From: Theobroma cacao
Taxonomy: Eukaryota; Streptophyta; Magnoliopsida; Malvales; Malvaceae
DNA length: 64,000 bases
NCBI RefSeq assembly: GCF_000208745.1
Contig: NC_030850.1
Span: 37,221,434-37,285,433, forward strand
Direction: 5' to 3'
Within the stretch, counting starts at the first letter, position 1; each line of letters begins with the position of its first letter. The notes under the pieces were generated by a model that was not told where the DNA came from, made no database searches, and saw nothing but the letters and a program-made list of their open reading frames with translations. Below are positions 1 through 11,470 of the stretch, piece after piece. Made by a program: the position numbers and the translations under genes.

Positions 1-474
1 TTAAATAGAGACAACAAAACTAATATATATATATATATAGAGGGAAAGAATTAATTAATGAGAGGAAGCAAAAACAACAGTAATATCAAAAGCCATCCTG
101 AGAGGCCTTCTTATTAATTAAATTATAGAACATACTCGGCAGTCTTGAAGAGTTTTGATAGCTCATAAACTCTCTCAATATGTTCTTGAACCTTATACTT
201 AATGCATTTTGGACTCTTTCAAGACCTGAGAGTATTACATGCATTGCATTACAATCGTACTAGAGTGACGGCAGTGCTAGATGCAATAAGTCCTAGCACA
301 CATTAGAAAGATAAGAGTACCTTAGTCAACATACATATATAGAAGCCCGTAAACTAAATATAAAGCTAGGAAATTTCTTATTACAATTGCCAAATTCAAA
401 CAGATGATCAGCTGACAAGTTGCTGGGAAGAATTTCCCTCTGGGCGCGGATGATCAGATCAGCTGCATGCAGGT
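1..474. other. 3' flank of the beta-glucosidase gene
   Basis: AT-rich sequence with no open frame of note. The part next to 475 is probably the 3' UTR of the minus-strand beta-glucosidase. I see nothing else here. Confidence 0.4.
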
Positions 475-1841
475 TCACTTAAGGAGGAACATCTTGAGCC
501 AATAGGCTGAATATTTGAGGTATCTTTTCAAATTATTCTTGAAATCAATGTACGTGAGGCCAAATCTGACGGTATATCCAGCATCCCATTCAAAGTCATC
601 CAAAAATGTCCACACATAATAAGCCTTGACATCAACACCCTCCCTGCCAATGAATTAAGTCCAATCGATAATTTTCACTTAATATATTATTTATCCAATA
701 TCCCTAAAATTGAACTAGCAATGTTAAGATTAATTAATTTGCTGCTTTGGTCTTGTTTTTCTCCCTAATTAATAAGTTAGATATATATATATCAAAGATT
801 GAGTTTTATAAATGGACTCACTTGATTGCTTTTAAAAGATAGGTGAGGTGGCCATGGAGGTATCTTATCCTCACATTATCCTTAAGCGCATCTTTAATTG
901 GCAACGAGGCATTGTTTGCATCAGCCACTCCTGCAAAATTGTAATATTGGTGTCAGTATTGAACGAGTGAAATATAGTACTGATCAATCATGTTTAAAAA
1001 TATATAATTAGTATAATATTTTAAAGTTAATTACCATTCTCAGTAATGTAAATGGCTGGATTGTTGTAATTCTCGTTTATATATAGTAAAAGCTCTCGCA
1101 ATCCCTTAGGATAAATGAAAAGCCAGCTCAAAGCCGTCTGCAAAATCACCGACATCCTTTGTTTGCTTAGTAAATTACATGATTACGTATATTCCTATAT
1201 ATATATACTTGAGACCAAAATCTAAAAATTTACCGGTAAGCCAATGGAAACTCCCTTCTTTTCAGCTGTCAAAACAGATGCATGAACATATATATGATTA
1301 TATATTCTAGTACAAATTAAGAATATTTCTTTTTTTTTTCAAGATAAAATTAAAGGGTAGAGCAAACATTAAGGATTAGTGCAAATTTTGAGCCTACTTG
1401 TGAGCTTGATTCTTCTATCATCAGCATAACTAAGGTTGACTTTGTTGGACGAAGGAGCATTTTCTACATAATTTGTGGTGCAGTGATTGACACCAAGAAA
1501 GTCGAGGGACCCTTTTAGCATCTTGGACTGAGCTTCACTGAATTTGGGAAGTCTACTTCCCACCGCTGATCGCATGCTCTTGGGATAGTCACCAAAAGTT
1601 ATGGGACGTACAAACCTTCAAAAAGATATAGGAAAAAACAAGTTAAATATGCTAATTATTTAATTGCTTGCACTGTTTAATCCATTGCTGGAAGAAAACT
1701 AAAAGGGGAAATACAATGCTCACCATCCGAAAAAGAAGTCTAGAGCTCTGGAAGTGGCCATGCGGTTTGCAGCAGTATTAGATATTGGCTTATACCAATT
1801 GGTCACTATTGTAATCCCAATTTTTCCCTTTTGAGATGCCT

Positions 1842-1849
<8 letters not shown>

Positions 1850-1891
<42 letters not shown>

Positions 1892-1902
1892 TATATATTT
1901 AT
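1850..1902. repeat. (TA)n microsatellite at gap edge
   Basis: A TA-rich run leads directly into the first N block. This is a common reason for an assembly break. Confidence 0.9.
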
Positions 1903-2860
1903 NNNNNNNNNNNNNNNNNNNNNNNNNNNNNNNNNNNNNNNNNNNNNNNNNNNNNNNNNNNNNNNNNNNNNNNNNNNNNNNNNNNNNNNNNNNNNNNNNN
2001 NNNNNNNNNNNNNNNNNNNNNNNNNNNNNNNNNNNNNNNNNNNNNNNNNNNNNNNNNNNNNNNNNNNNNNNNNNNNNNNNNNNNNNNNNNNNNNNNNNNN
2101 NNNNNNNNNNNNNNNNNNNNNNNNNNNNNNNNNNNNNNNNNNNNNNNNNNNNNNNNNNNNNNNNNNNNNNNNNNNNNNNNNNNNNNNNNNNNNNNNNNNN
2201 NNNNNNNNNNNNNNNNNNNNNNNNNNNNNNNNNNNNNNNNNNNNNNNNNNNNNNNNNNNNNNNNNNNNNNNNNNNNNNNNNNNNNNNNNNNNNNNNNNNN
2301 NNNNNNNNNNNNNNNNNNNNNNNNNNNNNNNNNNNNNNNNNNNNNNNNNNNNNNNNNNNNNNNNNNNNNNNNNNNNNNNNNNNNNNNNNNNNNNNNNNNN
2401 NNNNNNNNNNNNNNNNNNNNNNNNNNNNNNNNNNNNNNNNNNNNNNNNNNNNNNNNNNNNNNNNNNNNNNNNNNNNNNNNNNNNNNNNNNNNNNNNNNNN
2501 NNNNNNNNNNNNNNNNNNNNNNNNNNNNNNNNNNNNNNNNNNNNNNNNNNNNNNNNNNNNNNNNNNNNNNNNNNNNNNNNNNNNNNNNNNNNNNNNNNNN
2601 NNNNNNNNNNNNNNNNNNNNNNNNNNNNNNNNNNNNNNNNNNNNNNNNNNNNNNNNNNNNNNNNNNNNNNNNNNNNNNNNNNNNNNNNNNNNNNNNNNNN
2701 NNNNNNNNNNNNNNNNNNNNNNNNNNNNNNNNNNNNNNNNNNNNNNNNNNNNNNNNNNNNNNNNNNNNNNNNNNNNNNNNNNNNNNNNNNNNNNNNNNNN
2801 NNNNNNNNNNNNNNNNNNNNNNNNNNNNNNNNNNNNNNNNNNNNNNNNNNNNNNNNNNNN
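1903..2860. other. Assembly gap
   Basis: A run of N. The true length is unknown. A whole Copia element needs several kilobases 5' of the part seen at 2861, so the real gap may be much larger than drawn. Confidence 0.95.
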
Positions 2861-3776
2861 AATTATTGAAAGATGCCACAACTTACAGGAAACTTGTTGG
2901 TAGACTTCTTTATCTAACCTTCACAATACCTGACATCTCTTTCGCAGTGCAATGTCTCTCTCAATTTATGGACAAGCCTAAAGTCACACATTTACAAGCT
3001 GCATATAAAGTTTTGAGATATTTAAAATCAGCTCCAAGGCAGGGAATCCTATTATCAGCAAAATCTAGTTTGCAACTACAAGTTTATACAAACAGTGATT
3101 GGGCAGGATGCAAGGATTCCAGGAGGTCTATATCTGGTTTTGGAGTGTTCCTTGGAAGCTCTATTATCAGCTGGAAATCAAAGAAACAGTCTGTTGTTGC
3201 TCGAAGTTCCACAGAAGCAGAATACCGGGCAATGGCTTCAGCATGCTGTGAGGTATTGTGGCTCATATATTTATTGCATGATTTTGGCATTGAACACAAG
3301 GATTCTGTGATTATGTACTATGACAATTTATCAGCCATCTATATATGCAAAAATCCTACTATTCATGAAAGAACCAAGCACATTGAGATTGACTGCCACT
3401 TCATACGAGACAAAGTGCTGAATGGGACTATTAATCCACAACATGTTGGCACCAAAGATCAAGTTGCAGATCTTTTTACCAAGGCATTGCAACCTTCTCA
3501 GTTTCAGTTCTTGAAGAGCAAGCTGAGCATAGATGATATCCATGCTCCACTTGAGGGGGGGTAATAGAGATTGATAGAGATTAGTATTATGTTTACTATT
3601 AATAGTAGTGATTAGTTATATTAGTGGCATTTATGTAAATATGTTTAACTTCTGGTACTAGTACATGAACACCAGAATATTGTACATATTCTTGTTAGAT
3701 GAGTAAAAAGGGAATATTGATTAAGCTTCCCTTCCAAATTCTCTGCGCCATGCTTCCTTTACTCTGTGCTCTGTCA
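2861..3776 (+). mobile_element. Ty1/Copia retrotransposon, 3' part: RT end, RNase H, polypurine tract and 3' LTR
   Basis: The frame to 3564 is a Copia polyprotein C-terminus. It has the end of reverse transcriptase (YRKLVGRLLYLTFTIPDISF) and RNase H with the motifs SDWAGCKDSRRSISGF, SSTEAEYRAMA and ERTKHIEIDCHFIRD, and finishes at ADLFTKAL. A G-rich polypurine tract lies at about 3553-3561. The LTR runs from TGATAGAG (3572) to CTCTGTCA (3776), about 205 bp, with near-perfect inverted ends. The frame is open in all that can be seen, suggesting a fairly young insertion. It is opposite in orientation to the beta-glucosidase and lies between two of its exons. The 5' half and 5' LTR fall in the gap, so a target duplication cannot be tested. 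Confidence 0.9.
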
Positions 3777-4130
3777 GTAACAAAGGGTTTTAAACCTGCT
3801 CAAAATAGTTGAACTTCATTAATTTGTAGAGTCAATATGGAAATTAAAGCCAAATCATATAGGCTCTGGAATAAAGAGTCTGAATATTTGTCCAAAAAAA
3901 AAAAGAGATTTGAAGATCACCGTTGGCAAGGAGCTCGTTGATGAGGTTGTTGTAAAATTGGACCCCTTGTTGGTTCACTCCTCTGCTAATTTTCCCCTCT
4001 AGAATATTCAGTTATTAGTATATCACACAACTCTGTTGCAATTAAAATTAAAACAATGATACTATAAATATTCTAAGAGATCTATGATCAATACATGGTT
4101 ATTGGTTAGATATTAGAAACTTAAAATATA

Positions 4131-4545
4131 GGGTAAAATACTTTCACTCTCTTAAATTTTAGTAATAATTTCAAGCAAGTATTTTATTTTCAAAATGAAC
4201 ACTCCTTTTCAAAAAACTATCTTTTGCTAGACATATGAGTCCAACCATAATTAGTTAACCGTTAGTATTTCTGTTTGTTTGATGATGTGGTTTTATAAAA
4301 AGATAATTTTACCTTTTATTAATTTTAAAAATTACTGTTATATAATTTTTTTTGTAAAAAAAAATAACGAATCTACCCTTCATTCTCCTTTCCTTGGGAA
4401 GCACTTGCAGTGGGGTGGTCTGCCGGCAAATGAGAGCATTTTAATCATCTCATTATTTCTGTTAATAGTATTTATACTTTTGAAAAAATTAATAGACTTG
4501 TTTGAAATTATGATTAAAAGTTAAGAGTGAAGGTCTTTCTAAAAT
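4131..4545. mobile_element. Inverted-repeat (MITE-like) element in a beta-glucosidase intron
   Basis: The left arm from gggtaaaatac (4131) is matched by the reverse complement of the right arm ending near 4545. The arms are imperfect and about 80 bp long; both carry a tail like cactcttaacttttaatcat. The centre is AT-rich and has no ORF. A second copy of the same family is split across 7027-7302 and 11185-11470. Confidence 0.6.
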
Positions 4546-5487
4546 ATATGAAATTAAGCATTCCAATAAAATATATATTTTGAAAATTAAGGATGGTTCT
4601 AACTACTTGATTTTAGTACATTTTTCTGTGAAACACTATTTCAGTATTTCTGGGTGGAATGCTAGTTGAATCATTTCGATGGCGATAGTGATGTTGCAGG
4701 TGATAGATGAAGTTCAAACTTACTAGGTAAAATTCTGGTCCATGAAATGGAGAATCTGAAGGAGTCGAAACCAAATTTCTTCATCAACTTTATGTCCTCC
4801 TGCCGGGGATGGAAAGTGATAGAATTGCATGAAAAAGAGTTTGAATTCGAAAATATATACTAGGATACTACAAAGGAGTGTAGATCTGGTAAAATGAACC
4901 TTGTATCGATGATAAAAATCAACAGCAACATCTCCCGTACTCTGATCCGCTATTTTTTCTGTCATATCAGATATTATATAAATGAATTGTGCTAAATAAA
5001 ACCAATTACTCTGATAGAGAATTCTTTGGACCATCTAATCGCCAAAGCATGCATTTTGTTGTACTTGTTAGAGCGACAGATTGAGCTTTGTGTCCTATAA
5101 AATTAAATGGGGGGAGAGAGAGAGAGAGAGAGACCTGGATGTTCCCTAACAAAAGTTTCCCATATGCTTGGTCCTCTTCCATGTTCATTTGCTGCTCCTT
5201 CACACCGGAAAGCATAAACAAATGCGGTCTAAGAAGTGTTTTGTGTTATCTCATTTCACCTCTAACCCTTCACTGTTTTTCCATTTTAATGCTGTTCTTA
5301 TCGTCTTGAATTAATATACAGAGCATACCTGGTACGCTGCTGATCCGGAACCAAAAAGGAAACCAGCGGGAAAACTGTTGCGATTGAATTGCCTTAAGTA
5401 ACTTGGCTTTGCAGCATGGGTGCAAGTAGCCAAAATTAATGCGAACAGAACAAGTAGGCAGAAGAGAAAAGAAGCTCCACTGCACAT

Positions 5488-7026
5488 CGGGGCCCGGCGC
5501 ATCCTTGCAGTTGTAATCTGCCAAGCACTCCCGACCTCCAATAGATACACGACTTACAGGCACTGCAAGCCAAGCTACTCTTTAATTTTAAATTACTGAA
5601 TTATTCTTAAAAAATTAATTGCTACTAGTAATTTAACCACATTCTCCACGTTAGCTTGAATACCAACATTTTGGAAGGCAATGACAAACGTGGGCGTACC
5701 TACCTTACGGTGAGTGGTGTCACACCACATGACATCACTCATTTTTCAAAAATTTTATTTTATATATTATTTATTTAGAATTTTAAATAGTTAATGATAT
5801 TAATGAATTTATTAATATTTTTATAATTTTATAGGGAGTGAAATCAAAGATTTTGAGTCAAGGTAAATTTATCAAAATGTAATTTATATATTAATATTTA
5901 AATATTATATGGAAAGATAATTTTTTTTATAATTTAAGATTTTATTTAAAAAGTCAAAACTTAAATTACTCACTCTCTCCAAAAGTTCAAGTTCTACTCC
6001 TTAGACTTGCAATGATGTTTCCTTTTCTTGGTCTAGGCTTCAATTGTAAGTAATTTTCAACTCCAATTATGTTTTTAAATATTTTATCTAAATATTTTTT
6101 GATTAGTTTGATAGTTTGAGACTCAAACAAAATTTAGCTAATAAAAAATAGTATTGCATGTTAAATAATATTTTAAAATTATGAATCTTTTATTTATTTT
6201 GTAGATATATTATGCGATTATTTAATTTTTGTATTTATCGTTATGTTGTTTGTGGATGTTTATGCTTATACTTAGTTTTGATCAATAAATAGAACTTTCT
6301 CAAACTGTTAGTTGTTGAATCTGATAATTTGTTATACAATATCGTATTTTATTTAATTTTAATATTTTAGTTTATACTAATGAGAAATGAATAGTAATTT
6401 TTAACAAGTTTTTGGATAAATAGGTTATGAAAAGCTATTTTAGAATACAAAAAATTGTCTCACAAGACTTAGGTTGTGGACATTAACAACATAATTTTAT
6501 TAATGATGGTACTTAATAATCTTGTAAGTAAAGTTGTGTTGAATTTGATATAAGTATTCTCTCGACAAATCTTGGATTGAGAAAAATTTTTTAATTATTA
6601 TTATTATTTTAATTATGACACCATTCAAAAAAATTTCTTTGATGACAAACCACTATCAGTTGGCAATTTGAATGTATTTTAGTACCACATTTGCATTCCT
6701 AATGAATGCAAATTGTCTATCCACTTATTGTGCCCCATCAGTGTCTCCTCTTTATTTTTTTGCCATTTGTCTTGTCTCTTTTTATGGGATGATAAATAGT
6801 TAACAAAACTATAGAGTTAAATTCCACTAACCCGCTTTTATGTTTTTATTTTTTTTTGCACTTAAAAGTATTGTTTAAACCTTAATCAACAGATGAAAAA
6901 GTAACTGAAGATATGGTTCTTTGCCACAAGGGTCATGACAATAGATATTTGATTTTGAACTGTTTAGAGAAATTTCTGTAGTTGTTGCACAATTGCTAGA
7001 AAAATCTCTTTGTATATTTAGAATTT
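5488..7026. other. AT-rich intergenic DNA upstream of the beta-glucosidase
   Basis: It should hold the promoter and 5' flank of the beta-glucosidase near 5488-5700. The rest is AT-rich, with no ORF or repeat I can name. Confidence 0.4.
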
Positions 7027-8194
7027 GGGTAAAATACACAGAACTCTTCAACTTTTAGTAATAATTTTACGTGAGTTTATTAGTTTTCAAAATAAATACT
7101 CAACTCTAAACATCTAAACGATGTTAACATTTAAACGTAAAATGTTTAAAATGCCTTTTTTCATTTTTTACTCTTTTCTTTCTTTTCGGTCGGCTTGTGA
7201 CATTTATTTACTTCGATCAGCCACTAGATTTATGCTCCCTTGAAACACCACGATGAGTGCTTTTTAGGGAGCACCGATCTAGAATACCACAATCGATGAG
7301 TTGTCATGGGCCGAAACTTAAGTCCAACTTCGTATGGTCTTAAGCTTTGAAAATAAAGCTTAAGTAAGCCTATATATCATAGACCCACTGTCACAGCCCA
7401 ATTTTTGGGCTATGACCAGCACAAGGGACCAATGGGCTCAGCCCACCAAGCCCAAGCAAGCCTATTTACATGATCTTATACGTTAATCCATATTCCTTTA
7501 GAATCTGAAATTCATAATGCTCAATTACAATTCATTTGAAAACAACTCATAAAACCCAGTCATGTATTCATAATGACATCATCAACCATTATATACATAC
7601 ATATAATTTGACAAGTGAATCTCAGCATTTCACAACAAATAGTCATATACACGTAATTAGAACTTGACTGTCAGCGGAGTGACTCTGGATGGGAGATATG
7701 ACTACTGAATGTCAAAGTACCTGCCCAAAAGATGGGAGTACGCAGACACCTCAATCTATGTCTCAACTACCCCTGAATATGAAAACATGAAGTTGAAAAC
7801 GTTAGTATAAACTCAGTGAGTGAACATAAGAAGAGAACAAGCAATTACAAAGAATGATTTAGAAATCATGATGCACTTAAATTCGAAAACAGTGCAACCT
7901 AGTTCAAGTTCTTATTAAAATCCTTCCATCAACCCCGAGTTATTAAATCATTTCATAATGAAGGAACCATATTTAGCAGGAAATCGAAAAGAGAGAAAAT
8001 TTTCAGCAATCATCCAAGCAAGGCAGTATAAACAGAATGTTCTTGTTGCAATAAAATCAATTCACATGTAAATGAAAAATTTTCAAGATTTATCATGCCA
8101 TATAATCACATATTATAATCCTAATCTTTTTATTGCATATACATATGCTTAAGCATATATCAATTAATATACCACCACACCTCATCCAGCTCAT

Positions 8195-8454
8195 GTACAT
8201 CATCACCGGCATGTGCACTGCCCACTCCGCACATGCACGGTTGTACTTATCACGACAGCATCATTACCGGCATGTGCACTACCCACTCCGCACATGCACG
8301 GTTGTAATTATCACGACATCATTATTACCGTCATGTGCATTGCCCACTCCGCACATGTACGATTGTAATTATCATGACAGCATCATTACGGGCATGTGCA
8401 CTGCCCACTCCACACATGCACAGTTGCATTTGTCACGCAATAAAACCATTTATG
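8195..8454. repeat. 61-bp tandem repeat, four units, inside the solo LTR
   Basis: The motif atgtgcactgcccactccgc recurs with starts at 8211, 8272, 8333 and 8394, an exact 61-bp period. The units are a few percent diverged. The array is part of the LTR. The open frame across it is a by-product of the repeat. Confidence 0.9.
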
Positions 8455-8457
8455 ACA

Positions 8458-8459
8458 TA

Positions 8460-8519
<60 letters not shown>
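8458..8519. repeat. (TA)n microsatellite at second gap edge
   Basis: About 55 bp of pure TA dinucleotide leads into the N block. Confidence 0.95.
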
Positions 8520-9168
8520 NNNNNNNNNNNNNNNNNNNNNNNNNNNNNNNNNNNNNNNNNNNNNNNNNNNNNNNNNNNNNNNNNNNNNNNNNNNNNNNNN
8601 NNNNNNNNNNNNNNNNNNNNNNNNNNNNNNNNNNNNNNNNNNNNNNNNNNNNNNNNNNNNNNNNNNNNNNNNNNNNNNNNNNNNNNNNNNNNNNNNNNNN
8701 NNNNNNNNNNNNNNNNNNNNNNNNNNNNNNNNNNNNNNNNNNNNNNNNNNNNNNNNNNNNNNNNNNNNNNNNNNNNNNNNNNNNNNNNNNNNNNNNNNNN
8801 NNNNNNNNNNNNNNNNNNNNNNNNNNNNNNNNNNNNNNNNNNNNNNNNNNNNNNNNNNNNNNNNNNNNNNNNNNNNNNNNNNNNNNNNNNNNNNNNNNNN
8901 NNNNNNNNNNNNNNNNNNNNNNNNNNNNNNNNNNNNNNNNNNNNNNNNNNNNNNNNNNNNNNNNNNNNNNNNNNNNNNNNNNNNNNNNNNNNNNNNNNNN
9001 NNNNNNNNNNNNNNNNNNNNNNNNNNNNNNNNNNNNNNNNNNNNNNNNNNNNNNNNNNNNNNNNNNNNNNNNNNNNNNNNNNNNNNNNNNNNNNNNNNNN
9101 NNNNNNNNNNNNNNNNNNNNNNNNNNNNNNNNNNNNNNNNNNNNNNNNNNNNNNNNNNNNNNNNNNNN
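8520..9168. other. Assembly gap
   Basis: A run of N inside the solo LTR. Confidence 0.95.
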
Positions 9169-11470
9169 AATCATTCTCACTTTCACTCAATTATTTCCTA
9201 GTTTACATGCATCGTTATCTATCTAACTTTCAATACTTTGTTTCTCAATCCTCCATCCACAATATTCCTTTTTTACTTCTTTCAAACAACATGCCATACA
9301 ATCTTAATAATTTTCAACTAGCTTAGGCAAATAGATCCTTTCAACAACCGTAATTCCTCACAATATTCAACTAACCGTAAGCTTTAAAACATAATGTTAA
9401 GCTTACCGTTTTTCTTTTCCACTTTGAGTCCTTCATGTACCCATGGGTTTATTGGCTTACATGTTACTTAATTTTCTCCAATCAAGCCAATCTTTGCTGC
9501 CACAAGACATTTCTCTAAGTCACTAACTCATTTTCAAAGAATACTCAAGCCAAAAACAAGAATTCTTACAATTCCTTGCTTGAATCACCAAAACCAAGCT
9601 TTTTCTTCCTTTCTCTCTTTTTCTTTCTTCTCCTCCTAGGGTTTAGATGTGCTGAAAATTGGGGTTAAAGGTTGTAAATTCAGTGCTCAAGAAGTTTGGA
9701 GAAGAAAGGAAAAGAAAACGTGGAAAGGAAAATGAAGAAAACTTGGTTTCATGGTGGACAAAGAGAAAATGGCATGGAAGCTTCAAGAATGGTGTGGAGC
9801 ATGGAGGAGAAGAGGAAAAATCCTTGCTGGAGGAGATAAGAACGGTTTTGGGTTGAAAAGAATCAAAGTCAAAGCTTACCAAACTTCACATAAAATTACT
9901 GTTTTACCCTTTTTGTTTCTTTCCATTTTAATTTAGTCCTCCCAACACTCATTTAACTCCAACTTCCTTCATTATCTTCTTCTACACATGTACAAATAAA
10001 GTATGAAGTTTGTACTCCAATGCAGTGTCCTCGTAATATTTAAAATATTTATTTACCCGCGTTATCTTTACTTAATAAAGACACGCGGCCCCATTAACGT
10101 TATTTTTTCTCCAAAATTTTCTCATTCTTCTTCTCCCCCACTTAGATTAACTATATACTCCTCTTTCATGAAAAATTCTGACACTGAATAAAATATTAAT
10201 ATTTTAATATTATTTTATTAATAAAATAATATTTTATTCCAAAAATTTTCTCGTGTCTCCTTTTGTCTCCTTGGTACCCAAAATACCTTATTATGCCTCA
10301 ATTCACATCTGAATCATTTTTTATCTCATAAATTTTTTTTTCAATAAAATATTATTATATTTTATCTCAATTGTTCCTTTCATCTTTCATCACTTTTAAA
10401 TATTATAATTAACCTCAATTGGCATCCAATAAGCTTTATTAGTCACCACATCAAGTACAGGGTATTACACCCACGTTTCCAACTAAAAAAAAATTTGATA
10501 GGTGGTGGAAGACCTACATTTATATACTTAAGACCCATTTCATCTCTTACTAATGCGATATTTATGACATTTTACCTCACCTAATTGTGCAATGTGTTTA
10601 GGGAGCACCCATGATGGGTGGCCTATCACAAGCCAAAACTTAAGCCCAATTTTGTGAGGCCTTAAGCTCTGAAAATATAGTTTAAGCCTAGAAATCATGG
10701 GCCTAAGTTCTCAACCCAAGAGATATATCTGATGAGTGGTGGAAGGCTCATATTTTTGTACCCATATTATCTCTTACTGATGTGAAATCTGTAACATTTT
10801 ACCTTATCAAATTGTGCAACACTTTTGTTACACTAGCTCTTTAAGACATTTTACTTTATCCAATTGTGCAACACTTTTGTTGCACAGGCTCATTACTCAT
10901 ATAAGAGAGAGACTCTTACATTAGTCTAAGTCTACCTTAACCCTTGTATCTCTCATAGGGGCCCACATCAATGAAGATCTGAGTCGACTCTGATATCACT
11001 TGTTACAGACCGAAACTTAAGCCCAACTCTGTACAATCTTAAACTTTGAAAATAAAGTTTAAGTAAGCCTATAAATCATAGGTCCACGTTCTTAGCCCAA
11101 AAGACATATCTGATAGATGGTGGAAGGCTTATATTTATATACCCAAGACTCATTTCATCTCTTACTGATGTAGGATCCGTGACATGAGCACCCATGGAGC
11201 GGTCGACCGATGGGTGGAGGGCCGGCAAAAGTAAAGTGGGGTTTTTTAAAAAAAAAAATTATAATTTTATAATTTTTAAAATTAATAAAAGATAAAATAT
11301 TATTGACATGTCATTAAATTAACGGAGTTGATTGCTTTTCAAAAAAAAAAAATGGTTAAACTTATATGTCTAGCATAGATATTCTTTTGAGATGAAATGT
11401 TCATTTTAAAAACTAATAGACTCGTGTGAAATTATAATTAAAAGTTGAAAGATTATGTATATTTTACCCT

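Larger units (their letters stand above)
475..5487 (-). pseudogene. GH1 beta-glucosidase, disrupted (Copia insertion, gap, lost acceptor)
   Basis: Glycoside hydrolase family 1 enzymes hydrolyse beta-glucosides and in plants are usually secreted or vacuolar. The first exon (5329-5487) begins MCSGASFLFCLLVLFALILA, a signal peptide, and continues to the family motif GFLFGSGSAAYQ. Further exons: 5135-5204 ([14 protein letters not shown]), 4900-4958 (EKIADQSTGDVAVDFYHRYK), 4724-4799 ([15 protein letters not shown]), 3921-3998 (GVNQQGVQFYNNLINELLAN), 1724-1839 ([15 protein letters not shown]), about 1400-1617, about 1237-1267, about 1033-1140 with YITENG (catalytic nucleophile Glu), about 836-930, and 475 to about 645 ([20 protein letters not shown]). 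The central exons that would carry the TFNEP acid/base motif are not visible; a gap and a Copia element occupy that place. The 5135-5204 exon has GG where AG is expected at its acceptor. Several in-frame ATGs precede the chosen start. It may be a pseudogene or a mis-assembled gene. Confidence 0.85.
7389..10469 (-). mobile_element. Gypsy-type solo LTR, 3.08 kb, with 5-bp target duplication
   Basis: The unit starts TGTCACAGCCC and ends GGTATTACA, flanked by CCCAC at 7384-7388 and again at 10470-10474. It splits one LTR of the TRIM-like element, and removing it restores the TRIM unit, which supports the boundaries independently. No gag or pol frame is seen, and the size and shape match the long LTRs of Gypsy (Tekay/Del-like) families, so I call it a solo LTR. 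The minus-strand reading TGTAATACCC is the probable LTR start. It contains a four-fold 61-bp repeat and the second assembly gap, so the real length may differ. Confidence 0.75.
7303..11184 (-). mobile_element. TRIM-like short LTR element with three LTR copies, itself interrupted
   Basis: Three related LTR-like units of about 172-186 bp share the core aacttaagcccaa, the middle tggtggaaggc and the end catctcttactgatg. They lie at 7303-7388 plus 10475-10569 (one unit, split), 10624-10795 and 11001-11184. Next to the third, at 10987-10998, the minus strand reads TGATATCAGAGT, close to the initiator-Met tRNA primer site TGGTATCAGAGC. This makes 11001-11184 the 5' LTR of a minus-strand element. The internal part is only about 205 bp and non-coding. 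The flanks TGAGT (7298-7302) and TGAGC (11185-11189) are a possible imperfect target duplication. Confidence 0.65.
7027..11470. mobile_element. Second copy of the inverted-repeat element, split by nested insertions
   Basis: The left arm begins gggtaaaatacac at 7027 and the right arm ends gtatattttaccct at 11470. These are inverted with respect to each other and resemble the arms of the element at 4131-4545. The arms stop at about 7302 and resume at about 11185; everything between is inserted retroelement sequence. I infer one ancestral element of roughly 560 bp. Confidence 0.55.

Noticed and set aside
1790..2903. Long frames on both strands around 1.8-2.9 kb
   Set aside because: They consist of N bases read as X. 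Only the Copia part after 2861 is real.
8195..8454. CRISPR-like regular repeat
   Set aside because: Contiguous 61-bp tandem units without distinct spacers, in a plant nuclear LTR.
8133..9326. Long frame with repeated MCTAHS-like motifs
   Set aside because: It is the 61-bp repeat plus a TA run and an N gap, all inside an LTR.
9643..9936. Lys/Glu-rich and Phe/Ser-rich frames
   Set aside because: Inside the solo LTR, in a purine-rich strand, with no homologue recognised.
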